The notes beneath the pieces are model-generated. The model was not told where the DNA came from. It worked only from the letters and a program-made list of their open reading frames with translations, and searched no databases. 64,000 nucleotides of DNA from Magicicada septendecula (Eukaryota; Arthropoda; Insecta; Hemiptera; Cicadidae), in assembly GCA_034769895.1 (NCBI GenBank), contig CM068367.1, positions 691,352,268 to 691,416,267 of the forward strand, read 5' to 3'. The position numbers and the translations under genes were made by a program. This document shows, in pieces, positions 12,325 through 22,435 of this stretch; position 1 is the first letter of the stretch, and each line of letters opens with the position of its first letter.

Positions 12325-12895
12325 TTTGATAAGTTCGTTAAAAAATAAAGAAGACCCATTTTTTCAAGAAAAATCTTTTTTATTTCTCAACATAATTTCC
12401 TTTCAAGAATATACACTTAGTCCAATGATGTTCAAGCATTTTGATCCCATCCTTATAGTATGATTTATCAAAGTCTTCAAAATACGCAGAAGTTCAGCAA
12501 TAACTTCATCATTTTGCATAAATCTCTTTCCAGCAAGCCACTTCTTCAAATTTGGAAACAGATAATAGTCTGAAGGTGCTAAGTCTGGCGAGTAGAGCGG
12601 ATGCGGAAGAATTTCATAGCATAATACAAACAATTTTGCTGTCACAATCGCAGAAGAATGAGCAGGTGCATTGTCTTGGTAAAAAAGAACCTTCTTTTTC
12701 GTCAGATGTGGTCGTTTTTTCTTTACTTCCTCGTTTAGACGATCCAGCAGAGATGCATAATATTGCCCAGTTATCGTTTTACCCTTCTCCAGAATTAAGA
12801 TTAAATCAATTAAGATTATGCCACGAGCATCCCAAAAGACAGTGGCCATCACCTTACCTGCTGACGGAACGGTTTTTGCTTTTTCTTTAGCAAAT
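12325..12895 (-). pseudogene. mariner transposase, 3' half, pseudogene
   Basis: The minus strand reads KEKAKTVPSAGK followed by VMATVFWDARGI and the catalytic core. The second Asp lies in YQDNAPAHSS and the third in YSPDLAPSDYYLF. I count 34 residues between them, the DD34D signature of mariner. The open frame runs 12852-12403. Its last 20 or so residues are out of frame, and reading the next frame gives the conserved end HHWTKCIFLKGNYVEK and a TAA near 12383. The N-terminal helix-turn-helix region and first Asp are absent, because homology stops near 12895. So this is a 5'-truncated copy with a 3' frameshift. No target TA pair could be assigned. Confidence 0.88.
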
Positions 12896-13888
12896 TCTAT
12901 TAGAAGGGTGAAAGGCGAAAGCCCACAAATAAGGGAAGGCTAGTAAGTTATATGGATGAAACATATATTACACATAGCTTGCATGTGTAAAAGGCAGGAA
13001 TTAGTGCAGCAAGATGAAGCCACATCAGCACTACATCTACCATCCTCAAAAGATTCAAAATTAATTATATTACGTGCAGAAGAGGATATGGGTCTCCGGA
13101 TGCCAAAACTTCTCTAGAAATCTACTCAGTCACTGTGAATTCCAGAACAAAATGAATTTTAATAATTCATTGATGAGCAAAGCGAGTTCCCAATTTTAAC
13201 ACGACTGTTTGGCATTTGTTTGACTGTCTATTTGGGGGATGTGTCTCATTACAACTTTTGAGTGCATGTTTCATAAAATTTAGCATCCATGTTGATAGTT
13301 TTACCACACAGATTGACCCAGAGGCTAAAATGTAAGGGCTCTAAATTTCGAAAAATTGCAAAAATCCATGTGGTATATCAAATTAATCAGAATTTTAACC
13401 AGAATCTGAATAGTGTTTAATTTTGGAAAAACTGTAAAAATCTGTCTCTGCAGAGTACCTTACTAACTACAGAGTACCTCTAACTACAGAGTATCTTAAC
13501 CCAAATCCACACATAGTGTTTACTTTAAATGTCTTTTAATGTTTGGGCATCATGGCCCAAAAATTTAAATACAAATTTTGTTAACTCAGTGTTTTGCTGT
13601 AAGTCTCTATCTGGCATCAACTTATGAAAATCTTATTCAAACATGGGCTCGTATCTTTAATAACTTGACATGTTTGTAAACAGATTTAGTCTGTCTTCAA
13701 AAAGTCTGTAAGCTCTATAAAAATTATTCACTCTGTTATCAGTTAAAAAAAAATAAATAAATAAAATAAAAAATGGAAAAGACAAATGATCACCTCCTTG
13801 CAGTGTTCCTCAGTAATGCTAATAATTATACATACAAAGGACTTTCAAAGCTTTAGAAAATTAAAATTTATTAATTTGAAGACATAAA
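12896..13888. other. Noncoding region
   Basis: No gene recognised. The short internal repeat CTAACTACAGAGTA occurs around 13460-13495. Confidence 0.4.
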
Positions 13889-14032
13889 CAGTAAATATAA
13901 TTATACCACTACCGACTCGGAACACTATTTATTAGTAAAAACGTAAAAGTTTTACCTTATAGCCTAAAACTTTTAAGTTTTTACCAATAAAAAACTGTGT
14001 TCAGAGTTGGTAGTGGTATAATTATATTCAGT
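13889..14032. repeat. Palindromic foldback sequence
   Basis: Left arm 13893-13952 (TATAATTATACCACTACC, then AGTAAAAACGTAAAAGTTTT) is mirrored by 13966-14030 around a spacer of about 13 bases. Arms of about 60-65 bp match with a few mismatches. This is a long-hairpin MITE or foldback relic. No target duplication could be fixed. Confidence 0.8.
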
Positions 14033-15486
14033 TAATCAATGGACACGTCATGGGCAACAAAATTCAAGAGTATACCTAGTTTCTTTCAAAATCTGAGTGA
14101 GTGGCTTACTACAGTGGTCACCATTTATTGTACTCATGGCTAGTGTTACCAAACTGTTAATTATCACTTCTGAACAATGTACATAACTGGGTTCTTGAAA
14201 ATACACCATTTATTGTAAACACGGCTTCGTGTAATGTTACCATTTTGCTGCTTGTATAAACTACTTATTAGTTTCATAGAGTACAGTATATTGCAACGTT
14301 ACAAGTATTATACACACAAATACATTACCATGTACTCAATGCAACTATAAAGTGTATTACACCGGCCAGGTCGCAGGATTTTTTTTCTCGTTGCGTCAAG
14401 TATATGTAGTTGCACAATAATTAAATAATTTTCAAAGAGGAGTGAGATGTTGTTGACATGAAATAATTATTTAAAACCGTTTCAAAATAATCATTCTATG
14501 ATTTATTAATTAATAGAAAAATATTAAAGTTTCAAATATTAGGCAAATAAATATCCACTTTTGTAAGCTTCACAAATATAATGTAACCTGCTACGCTATA
14601 CATAACATATAAAAAATAAACAACCATATAATCTTACTAGCTAAACAAACATGTTACACAAGTTATTTAAATTCTTTTTATTTTTGTGTGTCTGAAATTA
14701 ACTCAAATTTTAAATAATAATAGCAACTCATTTACAAACAAAATAATATTAAGACTCACGAATAAATTTACTGTTGCTATAAACAAAATAAAATTAATAT
14801 AACATTTACTTCCAATCTATTATTTATTTCTACTGACACACCCATAATTTTTACATACAACAAAAGATTGGTATTTCTTTTCTAAATTTTCTTGTTAAAT
14901 TAAATTCTCTTATTTAACTTTAATTATTTACTGTTCATAGATCAGTTCTTTTTAAGAGCTCTTTTCACAATAAAAAAATACATAAGTGTTTGTTATCGTC
15001 TGCGTACATCTGCCGTTACCGTTGCGTGTGTGTGTCCAGAATCCTGAGAATTTGATGATGATGATAATGCTTATGCTGATGCTGTGTTCGTTGTCTCTAT
15101 GGGTTGTTGTTGATCTCCAGAGTTCCTCCATACGCCTTGGTGTGTGTGTCCTGTTCGATCTGAAAACCAGCAGCGTGACGTTGTGTGAAGATTTCTTAAG
15201 TCTGAGTGTGTGATCGCCCAAAATTGCCAGTGGTATTTATACTGGACAGCGATCTGACAGGTCCAGGCCTGTTTTCGACATGTTAAGAGATTGTCAGTTC
15301 GCGCAAAGCGTCGTTTTAATATAAATGACTTTTTGGTTCATTATCGCGATTACGTAAACATACTCGTAGCATGAGCGATATCATTGTTTGCGTATAATTT
15401 TTTTCTGGTCACTCACATATACCACACATATTAATTACTATTTAATTACATTAGTAATTAATATTAAATTAATAGCGTCTTTATTA
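14033..15486. other. Region without recognised gene
   Basis: AT-rich to about 14950, then a GC-richer stretch 14980-15330 with ATGATGATG repeats. Short frames on both strands there have no domain. It could be a retroelement LTR or promoter fragment, since the TTTTAATATAAATGA motif at 15313 recurs at 60483. Confidence 0.35.
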
Positions 15487-15497
15487 CTGCACATTTT
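15487..15497. other. Penelope-like element target duplication, left
   Basis: CTGCACATTTT lies directly outside the element and recurs at 18407-18417. Confidence 0.8.
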
Positions 15498-15634
15498 AAT
15501 AATTAATGCTTGATGCCTTTACTTGGTGAAAATCCATTTTGTAAATTATAGTAAAAGATAAAACAATAAAATAGTTTTAGTGATTTTCACTCGTCAATTT
15601 ATTAAAATTATAAATCCATGACAGCTGTTTCGGC
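15498..15634 (-). repeat. Penelope-like terminal repeat (3' copy)
   Basis: 137 bp, offset by exactly 2,738 bp from the copy at 18236-18372. Both begin AATAATTAATGCTTGATGCC and end CAGCTGTTTCGGC on the plus strand. Confidence 0.9.
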
Positions 15635-15657
15635 AAAACAGTGCCTTCATCAGATGG
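15616..15657 (-). ncRNA. Hammerhead-ribozyme-like motif in pseudo-LTR
   Basis: On the minus strand the order is CCAT, CTGATGA, a GGC/GCC stem with loop, GAAA, CAGCTG, TC, ATGG. CCAT (15657-15654) pairs with ATGG (15619-15616) as stem I. CTGATGA and GAAA are the invariant core, CAGCTG is a palindromic minimal stem III, and GTC is the expected cleavage triplet. One extra A sits between CTGATGA and the GGC strand, which is off-consensus. Penelope-like elements are known to carry minimal hammerheads in their pseudo-LTRs. The motif is complete only in this copy, since the upstream repeat starts after CTGATGA. Activity is untested. Confidence 0.5.
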
Positions 15658-15798
15658 TGTAAGCTGACTAATTTTCATACAATATAATACAGAATATAAA
15701 ATACAAGGCAAGTGCTATTGTTTAGAGAGCGATAGTAATCTCGTGTCAATAAGATTTAATATACATTACACAAACATATATCACAACATAAACCAAGT

Positions 15799-16854
15799 CT
15801 ATTTATACAAATTAAGCAGAGGCGAACTATTTAGGTCTAACTGATCATTTAATAAAACATTTAAATATTTGTGTTTATTAATTTCAAGGGTTTCTAATAA
15901 ATCAAGCTTTGGACCCTTATCAGATAAATGTAAAATTTTAAAATTGTCATTATAACTATGGTCTTTTTCTAACAGGTGATTTGCATAATTTGATTTGCCA
16001 TCATTATATCTAAAACTATAATTGTAACCATACATTCTTTTTTCAAATGATCGACCTGTTTGTCCAATATAAACTTTATTACAAGACCCACAGGATAATT
16101 TGTATACACCAGACTTTTGCAATTTATCTGTTTTACTCTTATTATTTTTAATATATTTTCCCAATGAAGACTGCGTCTTAAAAGCTATATTTACATTCTT
16201 TTGTGTGAAATATTTACCAATCTTATCACAAGCAGAACCTATGTAAGTGAGAGTGTGATATCTTTTAATCTGTGTTGAAGGAGGGTAAACTAGTTTTAAA
16301 GCTTGTGAATAAAATTTTTTATTTAACAAGTGATCTATGAGGCTAGGTTGGTAACCATTGTTGACAGCTATTTGTTTAATAATGTTAAGTTCTGATTGGA
16401 AATTTGAATCTGATAACGGAATACTAACTAGTCTGTGGATAAAACTGTGAAAAGCGGCCAATTTATGTGAGTATGGATATGTGGAAGTATTGTGTATTGT
16501 CATATCTGTATGTGTAGGCTTATGAAAAATACCAAAGTTTAATTTATTATTGCATTTTGTTATTGTAAGGTCTAAAAAATTGATGCTATTGTTATCTTCT
16601 AATTCTATGGTAAAGCTAATATTTTTGTGTAAATTATTAATGAAATTAAGAAAGATCTGTAATTGTCTACGTATACCTAGAAAAATGGCTAAAATATCGT
16701 CCACATATCTATACCAAAAAATAAACAATTTGAAATAAGGGTGTGCTCTAATTTTAGTTTCTATGTAGTCCATAAAGATTTCAGCTGCCAAAGGGCTAAG
16801 TGGTTTCCCATTGCAAGCCCTTCTTTGCCAATGTAGATTTTCCATTAAATTCAA
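15799..16854 (-). pseudogene. Penelope-like RT C-terminal half and GIY-YIG endonuclease
   Basis: This frame continues the reverse transcriptase. It starts with the motif B remainder (PLSPLAAEIFMDYIETK) and has the catalytic YVDD at residues 50-53 (FWYRYVDDILAIF). The thumb follows, then a GIY-YIG nuclease near residues 249-300 (KSGVYKLSCGSC, VYIGQTGRSFEKR, SNYANHLLEKDH). The annotated start is only where the frame opens; the true protein enters from the preceding frame by a one-base shift at about 16800-16815, inside motif B (GLAMGN to PLSP). The GIY-YIG domain identifies the EN-containing Penelope-like group. Apart from the shift, no stop interrupts this segment. Confidence 0.9.
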
Positions 16855-17731
16855 AGTAGTTTTGATTAAGGCAAACCTTCAGTAAATTCAAGATATCCTC
16901 TCTCATAAAGGGGTTATTACAATTTTCAATTAATAAATTGTCTACAATATCTATTACATCAGTCGGTGGAATACTCGGAAACAAATTTTTTACATCAAAT
17001 GATAATAAAATGGCTTTGTCTGGGATATGTGAATCTTTAATTCTGTTAATTAAGTCTAGTGAATTTTTAATACTATGTGTTGATTGAAATTTGCATTGTG
17101 TTTGTATAATCTTAATTAGTCTTTTAGATAATTTAACAGAAGGAGCAGTTACATATGATACCACTGGTCTAATCGGATGGTTATCCTTATGCAATTTAAT
17201 TAAAGAGTAAAGCTTTGGTGGCTGAGGATTCATTACTGATAAAAAATCCAAATCTCGATTATCAAAGAAAGAACAATTCTTTATAGCCTGTTTAACATCT
17301 ATTTGAAATTTTAAAGTCGGGTTAATATCAATGGGTTCAAAAGAGTTCAAACATTCAAGTGTCTTACTTACATATTCGCCTTTGTCGATAGCAATAACAG
17401 TATTACCCTTGTCAGCGCGGGTAAATATTATATTATTAACTACAGATTTTTTCTTAATTGAATTGATGGCTAGTCTATTTTTATTGTTAAATGGTGGAGT
17501 CTTAATTTGTTTAGCATAAAGAGAAGTTAATTTATCCGCTACAATGTATTTGTTCAATGGTATTGATTCGGAATTTTCATGAAATTTATTGTACTTATTA
17601 CAAGCTAACTCACAATCCACACCTAAAATTTCAAACTCTCTTTTATAATTTGACGGTTGTATATTATATTTGAAACCCTTTTCGATCAGTTTAGTTTCAT
17701 CACTATTAAAGGTTACGTTAGTCAAATTCAT
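16796..17731 (-). pseudogene. Penelope-like RT N-terminal half
   Basis: The frame holds the region before the RT core (TRADKGNTVIAIDKGEY at about 104-120), the PKLYSLIKLHKDNHPIRPVV motif at 172-191, and motif A with a catalytic Asp at about 246 (LLSFDVKNLFPSIP). It runs off frame in motif B (KKGLQWETT) and continues in the downstream frame. Both catalytic regions are present if the single shift is allowed for. The Met at 17731 is preceded in frame by further codons (QRF), so the start is uncertain. Confidence 0.9.
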
Positions 17732-17849
17732 AAAACGTTGATAAAATATTATTAACGTAGAAATAATATTATAAACGTAGAAAATTTGTTATTATGCCCG
17801 CATTGTCTATTATTATAATAATTACCGCTATTACTAACCTTAAACATTT

Positions 17850-18302
17850 TTATTTGTTTAACTTACGTAATTGATTTAAGTATTTATTATGAATAATTCT
17901 TTGAACATCATTTCGCACTTTAAGGTCTAGCAAGTCAAATTCTATATTATGCAATCTACGTAATAATTCCGTATGTATAAACTTAAGGTAAATATTACAA
18001 ACGTCTCTTTTATTGTATTCAATCTTCATGTCGTATAACAGCCATCTTCTAATGCCAGCTTCAACCGCTTTTATCGCTGATGAACTTTTGTTGTTCGTCT
18101 TCAATCTCATGTAATGTGGTGTTAAGTTGTCCGTTAAGCACTTTTTGAAGAGCCAAATATTCTGCGATATAATTTTTGTACGGAGTAACACTTTAAAATA
18201 CCACAAGGCCAACATGCTAGTTGTAGCATCTTTCAAATAATTAATGCTTGATGCCTTTACTTGGTGAAAATCCATTTTGTAAATTATAGTAAAAGATAAA
18301 AC
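17850..18302 (-). pseudogene. Penelope-like N-terminal ORF
   Basis: The first codons (MDFHQVKASS, start near 18275) overlap the pseudo-LTR, as is usual for these elements; an earlier Met extends the frame to 18335. The product of about 140-160 residues is basic and helical (LLRTKIISQNIWLFKKC, VEAGIRRWLLYDMK), ending RKLNK at 17850. Roughly 120 bp of non-aligned sequence separates it from the RT frame, which lies in a different phase, so an indel or internal decay is likely. Confidence 0.7.
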
Positions 18303-18404
18303 AATAAAATAGTTTTGTTGATTTTCACTCGTCAATTTATTAAAATTATAAATCCACGACAGCTGTTTCGGCTGTTTGCTTTTATTGTTTTATCTTTTAC
18401 TATA
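18236..18404 (-). repeat. Penelope-like 5' terminal repeat with inverted tail
   Basis: 18236-18372 is the second copy of the pseudo-LTR. The following TTTTATTGTTTTATCTTTTA (from 18381) is the reverse complement of 18286-18308, giving a potential hairpin at the element edge. Confidence 0.85.
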
Positions 18405-18406
18405 AT

Positions 18407-18417
18407 CTGCACATTTT
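18407..18417. other. Penelope-like element target duplication, right
   Basis: CTGCACATTTT, identical to 15487-15497. Confidence 0.8.
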
Positions 18418-18868
18418 TGAAATATTTTTATATCACCTTATTCATTAAAAATTCCTTAACGTAATGGTGTCTTTATAATTGGTGTAAGTCTTTGTTCACA
18501 GGTTTAAAACTTATTAATTAGTTTATTTTAATCCTGTTAAAACCTGATTACAGCCGTAGCATCACCCCATATTTTCGTGTCGTAGCTTGCGTTACACAAA
18601 CGCTGTATTTTTACTATAGAAGGAGGTGCACTTTTGACAGCCCAGAGCCTGTATTTTTCCACACAAATTTGTTTAAAACTGTTCATCTTATTCTTTTTAC
18701 ACTAATTACAATACAAACATACCGCCCTGGGCAAATATATGTATTGTTGCAATATACAATAAAATTTAAGCAAATAATTTAAGATGGGTATTCTTTACAC
18801 AGTGTACATTTCACTGTTGTCTCAATACCTCCTCTATGTGCCAAAAATATGCTTGTCATTTTTTAGGT

Positions 18869-18894
18869 CACACACACACACACACACACACACA
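18869..18894. repeat. (CA)n microsatellite
   Basis: Short CA run followed by a CT-rich tail. Confidence 0.85.
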
Positions 18895-19439
18895 CTCTCT
18901 CTTTTCTATGGCATGCCTATCACTTCAAATTGTTGGGATATGTGGCTTATTTTCAAATTTTAATTAAACAAACTACTTTATCTTCCATTTCCTGTTATTG
19001 TACTGTATACTGCACTTGCTGAGAACACCTACTCATTTCAAAAGTCTAGTGTTTGTCTTTTAACAGTCTAAATAAACGTTCTACTGCAGTTCTAAACATA
19101 TGGCCATTTCTGCATTGTAATTTGAATCATAAACCAGGTACAATCTGGGTTCTTGTGATCATTATTAACTAGGCATTGAGTACCAAATTTTACTTTCTTA
19201 TTTAATTTGGTGTTTAAAACAAAAAATTAAATTTAGTGTGCTTCTTATCAAAAACATAGTGTCTCTCTGTGATTACAATAAACTGCAACCACTGTATAAG
19301 GAAATATAGGAGTGGCTGAAGAAGAAAAATATAGGACTTTTTCTGAAAAATGCTGAAAGAATTTAAAAGTTAGGAACAGTCAACAAAAAAAACTGTAGCA
19401 AAATTTTTCAGGAACAAGATATACAGTATTAAGACTTCC

Positions 19440-19710
19440 TTCCTAAAACGCCAACGTAAGACCCATAGAACTTGTGTAAGCAGGCATAAAAAACTAGGTC
19501 CAGACAACATCACATTTAATACTGACAATGTACGAAGGCTGTGTGAAAAATCACGGCACAGACCTGGGCAGAAAATATGAACACATCTCAAATTTGAGGA
19601 CAAATACAAGAAAGCTGGTACTCTTATTAATGACACGCAATTAAACTATTTTATTACAAACTTGTCAAGTGACAATATGATTTCAGCAGAGAATGACAGA
19701 AGATCAGCGA
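19440..19710 (+). pseudogene. Eroded DDE transposase relic (Tc1/DDE_3-like)
   Basis: With stops ignored, the plus strand near 19440 reads LPS-NANVRPIELV-AGIKN-V, which matches the pattern LPPYxxxLNPIELVWAxIKNxV around the third acidic residue of DDE_3-type transposases. A neighbouring frame then gives TFNTDNVRRLCEKS and KYKKAGTLINDTQLNYFITNLSSD, resembling the usual polar C-terminus. Several stops and shifts are needed, so this is a fossil. Family assignment is tentative, and no terminal repeats were found. Confidence 0.4.
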
Positions 19711-20263
19711 ATGAAAGAAATAATTACTATCCTTTAATTTAAAAGAGTTTATGAAAGTACTAAGACTAAAATACTTTTTGTCTTTCAATACTTAATTACT
19801 CATCATGAAATTAACATAGTTTCGACTTTTGTTACCATATTATTTTATTCTGTAAACAAACAGTACTCTTCACAGCTATTGTTCACTGTACACATACATT
19901 GTTCATAATACAGATCATCTAATATCAGGACTGATTACTGTCAACAGGGAAATTTACCTGCCGATTTCTCAGTAATGGAAGTTCTGTCTGTGGGCAGTGT
20001 GTAACTATTTTTATCCACCCCTGTTCCAGTAGTTACTTTTATTGTAACTAATTTTATTGTACAATAACTTTTAATGAAATAAAAATACCTAGGGAATCAA
20101 ATTTTTATTACATGAAAAACATCATTATATATCATTCAAAATTTTGTAAAATACAATAGAGTTCAATAAATATCTAAAAAACCTTTAACAAGCATACAAA
20201 ATAAAAATTAACATAAGATAAATAAATTTTATGTTTTTACTATAAATAACTGAGAAACAGCTG

Positions 20264-20385
20264 TTATGCATACTCAGAAGAATCACTAAAGATAGGAAAC
20301 AAACCAGTAAGTTTGTGGTTGGATGCAATTCCACTATCATAGTAGCCAACTATTTCAACTTTCCCACACTTCACAGCCATAGCTT
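20264..20385 (-). CDS. Candidate terminal exon (i), host gene, minus strand
   Basis: After a candidate acceptor (ACTCACTAAAAG), the frame reads AMAVKCGKVEIVGYY, then DSGIASNHKLTGLFPIF, and ends SDSSEYA with TAA at 20264-20266. Residue use is balanced and protein-like, unlike the surrounding AT-rich DNA. A TGA lies in frame just upstream, so the exon must start at this acceptor if real. That makes it phase 1, compatible with the donor at 31824. I do not recognise the protein. The polypyrimidine tract is weak. Confidence 0.42.
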
Positions 20386-21738
20386 TTAGTGAGTTGTACA
20401 ATCAGTAAAAAGGGTATTTTTAAGACTACAATCACTAAATAAGGGTACAATCACTAAGGCTTTCAATATCATAAATACAATTACTTTTAATTATGATAAA
20501 GAAATTCTATAACAGATTATCAGTACTACACAAATTGTGTTCTCAAGTTCTGTCCAGTTTGATAATTTTGAAACCTGTTCTGCACAGATAGTACATTTAA
20601 CTGTAGATTATATTAACACCTACAAAATTAACTTCAGATAATTTTACTTTATAAAAACTGATCAATTTATATTAAATGATCTCAACATAATGTAGAAATT
20701 TTAAACAAAACAGTACAACATTTCAAAATAAATATTAAAAATTAAAAATCATGACAGCAAAGTGACACTTCCTATTTAACCAGTTTGCTTTGATATAACT
20801 GCTTAATATCTTAGACACACATCTGTAAAAGTGAACATACTAAATTCACGGAAACCACAAGTCCATGAGTACAGTATTCTATTTACTACAGGAAATAAAA
20901 CATACTCTAGGACTTTTCACTAAAGTAAAATGTTTCAGTCTTAAATACTGGGATTTACAAATTAGCATATTTAATACATGATATAAAACATGTATTTTTT
21001 GGTACACTGCAGACCTCTTATTTAAATGAAAGCATCTATTTTCACTATTAAGTTCAATAAGCTACTATGTACCTCCCAACTAAAATTACTGAGGAATGGT
21101 ATGGTGAAGATAGTGTGGAACAAGTTAGGAGATAAACTAATGTCACATGTTTGGTTTTAATGCCTAAAGCACTATAAATCCTGTATACATTTGCTTTATA
21201 AAAATTGTCTTTTATAAAGCAAATTTGTCTTTATGACATATGTTTTATAGGCCTGAGTAATCAATCACTTATATACGTATTTTCTGTACAATTTTTATTT
21301 ACTAAATTACATTACAGAAATGAGGAGAATCAGGATATACAAAAAAAACTATTTTTTTCTACAAATGGAATTTTGATCTTAAATAACATTTGATATAAAA
21401 TATACAATTTGTTAATCTTAGATGCCTACTATCTTTTCTCAAGTTGCACTTCATTATGTCTGCAAATTATACATTTTAACCAAGTTCATTTAACAACTAC
21501 TATCATACAAATAATCTGTAAAAAAAAATAGAAATATAATACAAATATAATTTATAAATGTGTTTTACATCAATCTGAATGTGTGATACTTATTAATAAA
21601 ATAAAACTCTTATAAAATATTCATTTTCTGCAATATGTACAGTATCTAAACAACATTAACTCATACTATAATTTTTGTATTCACAAACATAAATAAAACA
21701 TAATGAAGAAAGGCACATTTCTGATGTAAGAATCAATA
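20386..21738. other. Noncoding, possible 3' UTR or intron
   Basis: AT-rich with AATAAA-like sites on the minus strand. It includes three copies of a TAGTGATTGTA-like motif (20400-20460). A minus-strand acceptor-like tract at 21517-21535 precedes only eight open codons. Confidence 0.35.
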
Positions 21739-21855
21739 TTATTGTCCTTCGGTATAACCCTGTGACTTTGAATTACTTTTATTGCTATGAACTTGTTTTG
21801 CTAAATTCTTTTTAGAATCCTTAGAAACATTAACCATATTGCACTCTGGTGATAT
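21739..21855 (-). CDS. Candidate terminal exon (ii), host gene, minus strand
   Basis: Following TTTTAATATCACCAG, the frame reads CNMVNVSKDSKKNLAK then QVHSNKSNSKSQGYTEGQ, with TAA at 21739-21741. The basic Ser/Lys/Asn-rich tail looks like a real C-terminus. If the acceptor is CACCAG it is phase 1, matching the other candidate terminal exons; the adjacent AG would give phase 0. Function unknown. Confidence 0.4.
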   Translation of the reverse strand: MSPECNMVNVSKDSKKNLAKQVHSNKSNSKSQGYTEGQ

Positions 21856-22216
21856 TAAAACTCATGAAAACCTTCATATTTTTATTATCATGACTTTATT
21901 CAAATGCTACATGTCAGGGTTTGGGTACGTAGACATGGGTTAGAACTTGTAAAAGCTAAAATTGTAGTTCAAGGCAAGGTCCTGGAAGAGGTGTCACATT
22001 CTATAGAGTTGACAGTTATGGAGGCTGACAAATTTCAAAGAAGACTAACCGCATCAAGCCGTGTACCTATATAAAACCTTCATAAAAAGTATGAAAAATA
22101 CTTGAATCAGAATTTAAAGTGTTTGCTCTTCTTCATCTTATTTTATGTCCAACACATAGCCTCCAAAATAAGGTAATTTATTCTTCAAAATTCTCATCCA
22201 TGCTATTGTCTATACA

Positions 22217-22314
22217 CTAATTACTCTGACCATTCATGGTCAGACCATCATGGTCCATTCCATTGTTATGTTGTACTGATCCATACATATTCTTCAATAT
22301 CATCACCACTTTTT
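22217..22314 (-). CDS. Candidate terminal exon (iv), host gene, minus strand
   Basis: After TTTGTAACTTCAAAG the minus strand reads KVVMILKNMYGSVQ then HNNGMDHDGLTMNGQSN and TAG at 22217-22219. The exon would be 98 bp, phase 1. The frame also continues upstream past the acceptor into a Met-starting 72-codon frame, so an intronless reading is an alternative. No domain recognised. Confidence 0.33.
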
Positions 22315-22435
22315 CTTTGAAGTTACAAATGTGTATATACAATGCTAGAGATTTATAATTTACAAAATACTGATGAACTAAATATAGAGGAACCATTACA
22401 GAAACACAAGATGCCATCCCCGAGAACCAAAACAA

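Larger units (their letters stand above)
15498..18406 (-). mobile_element. Penelope-like retroelement
   Basis: A 2.9-kb element on the minus strand encodes an N-terminal ORF, a reverse transcriptase and a GIY-YIG endonuclease. A 137-bp direct repeat, the pseudo-LTR, is present at 15498-15634 and 18236-18372 with only a few differences. Beyond the upstream copy, 18381-18404 is an inverted copy of 18286-18308. Mixed direct and inverted terminal repeats are typical of Penelope-like elements. An 11-bp target duplication (CTGCACATTTT) flanks the unit. The coding region lies in three frames, so it is probably inactive, though lightly damaged. Confidence 0.92.
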
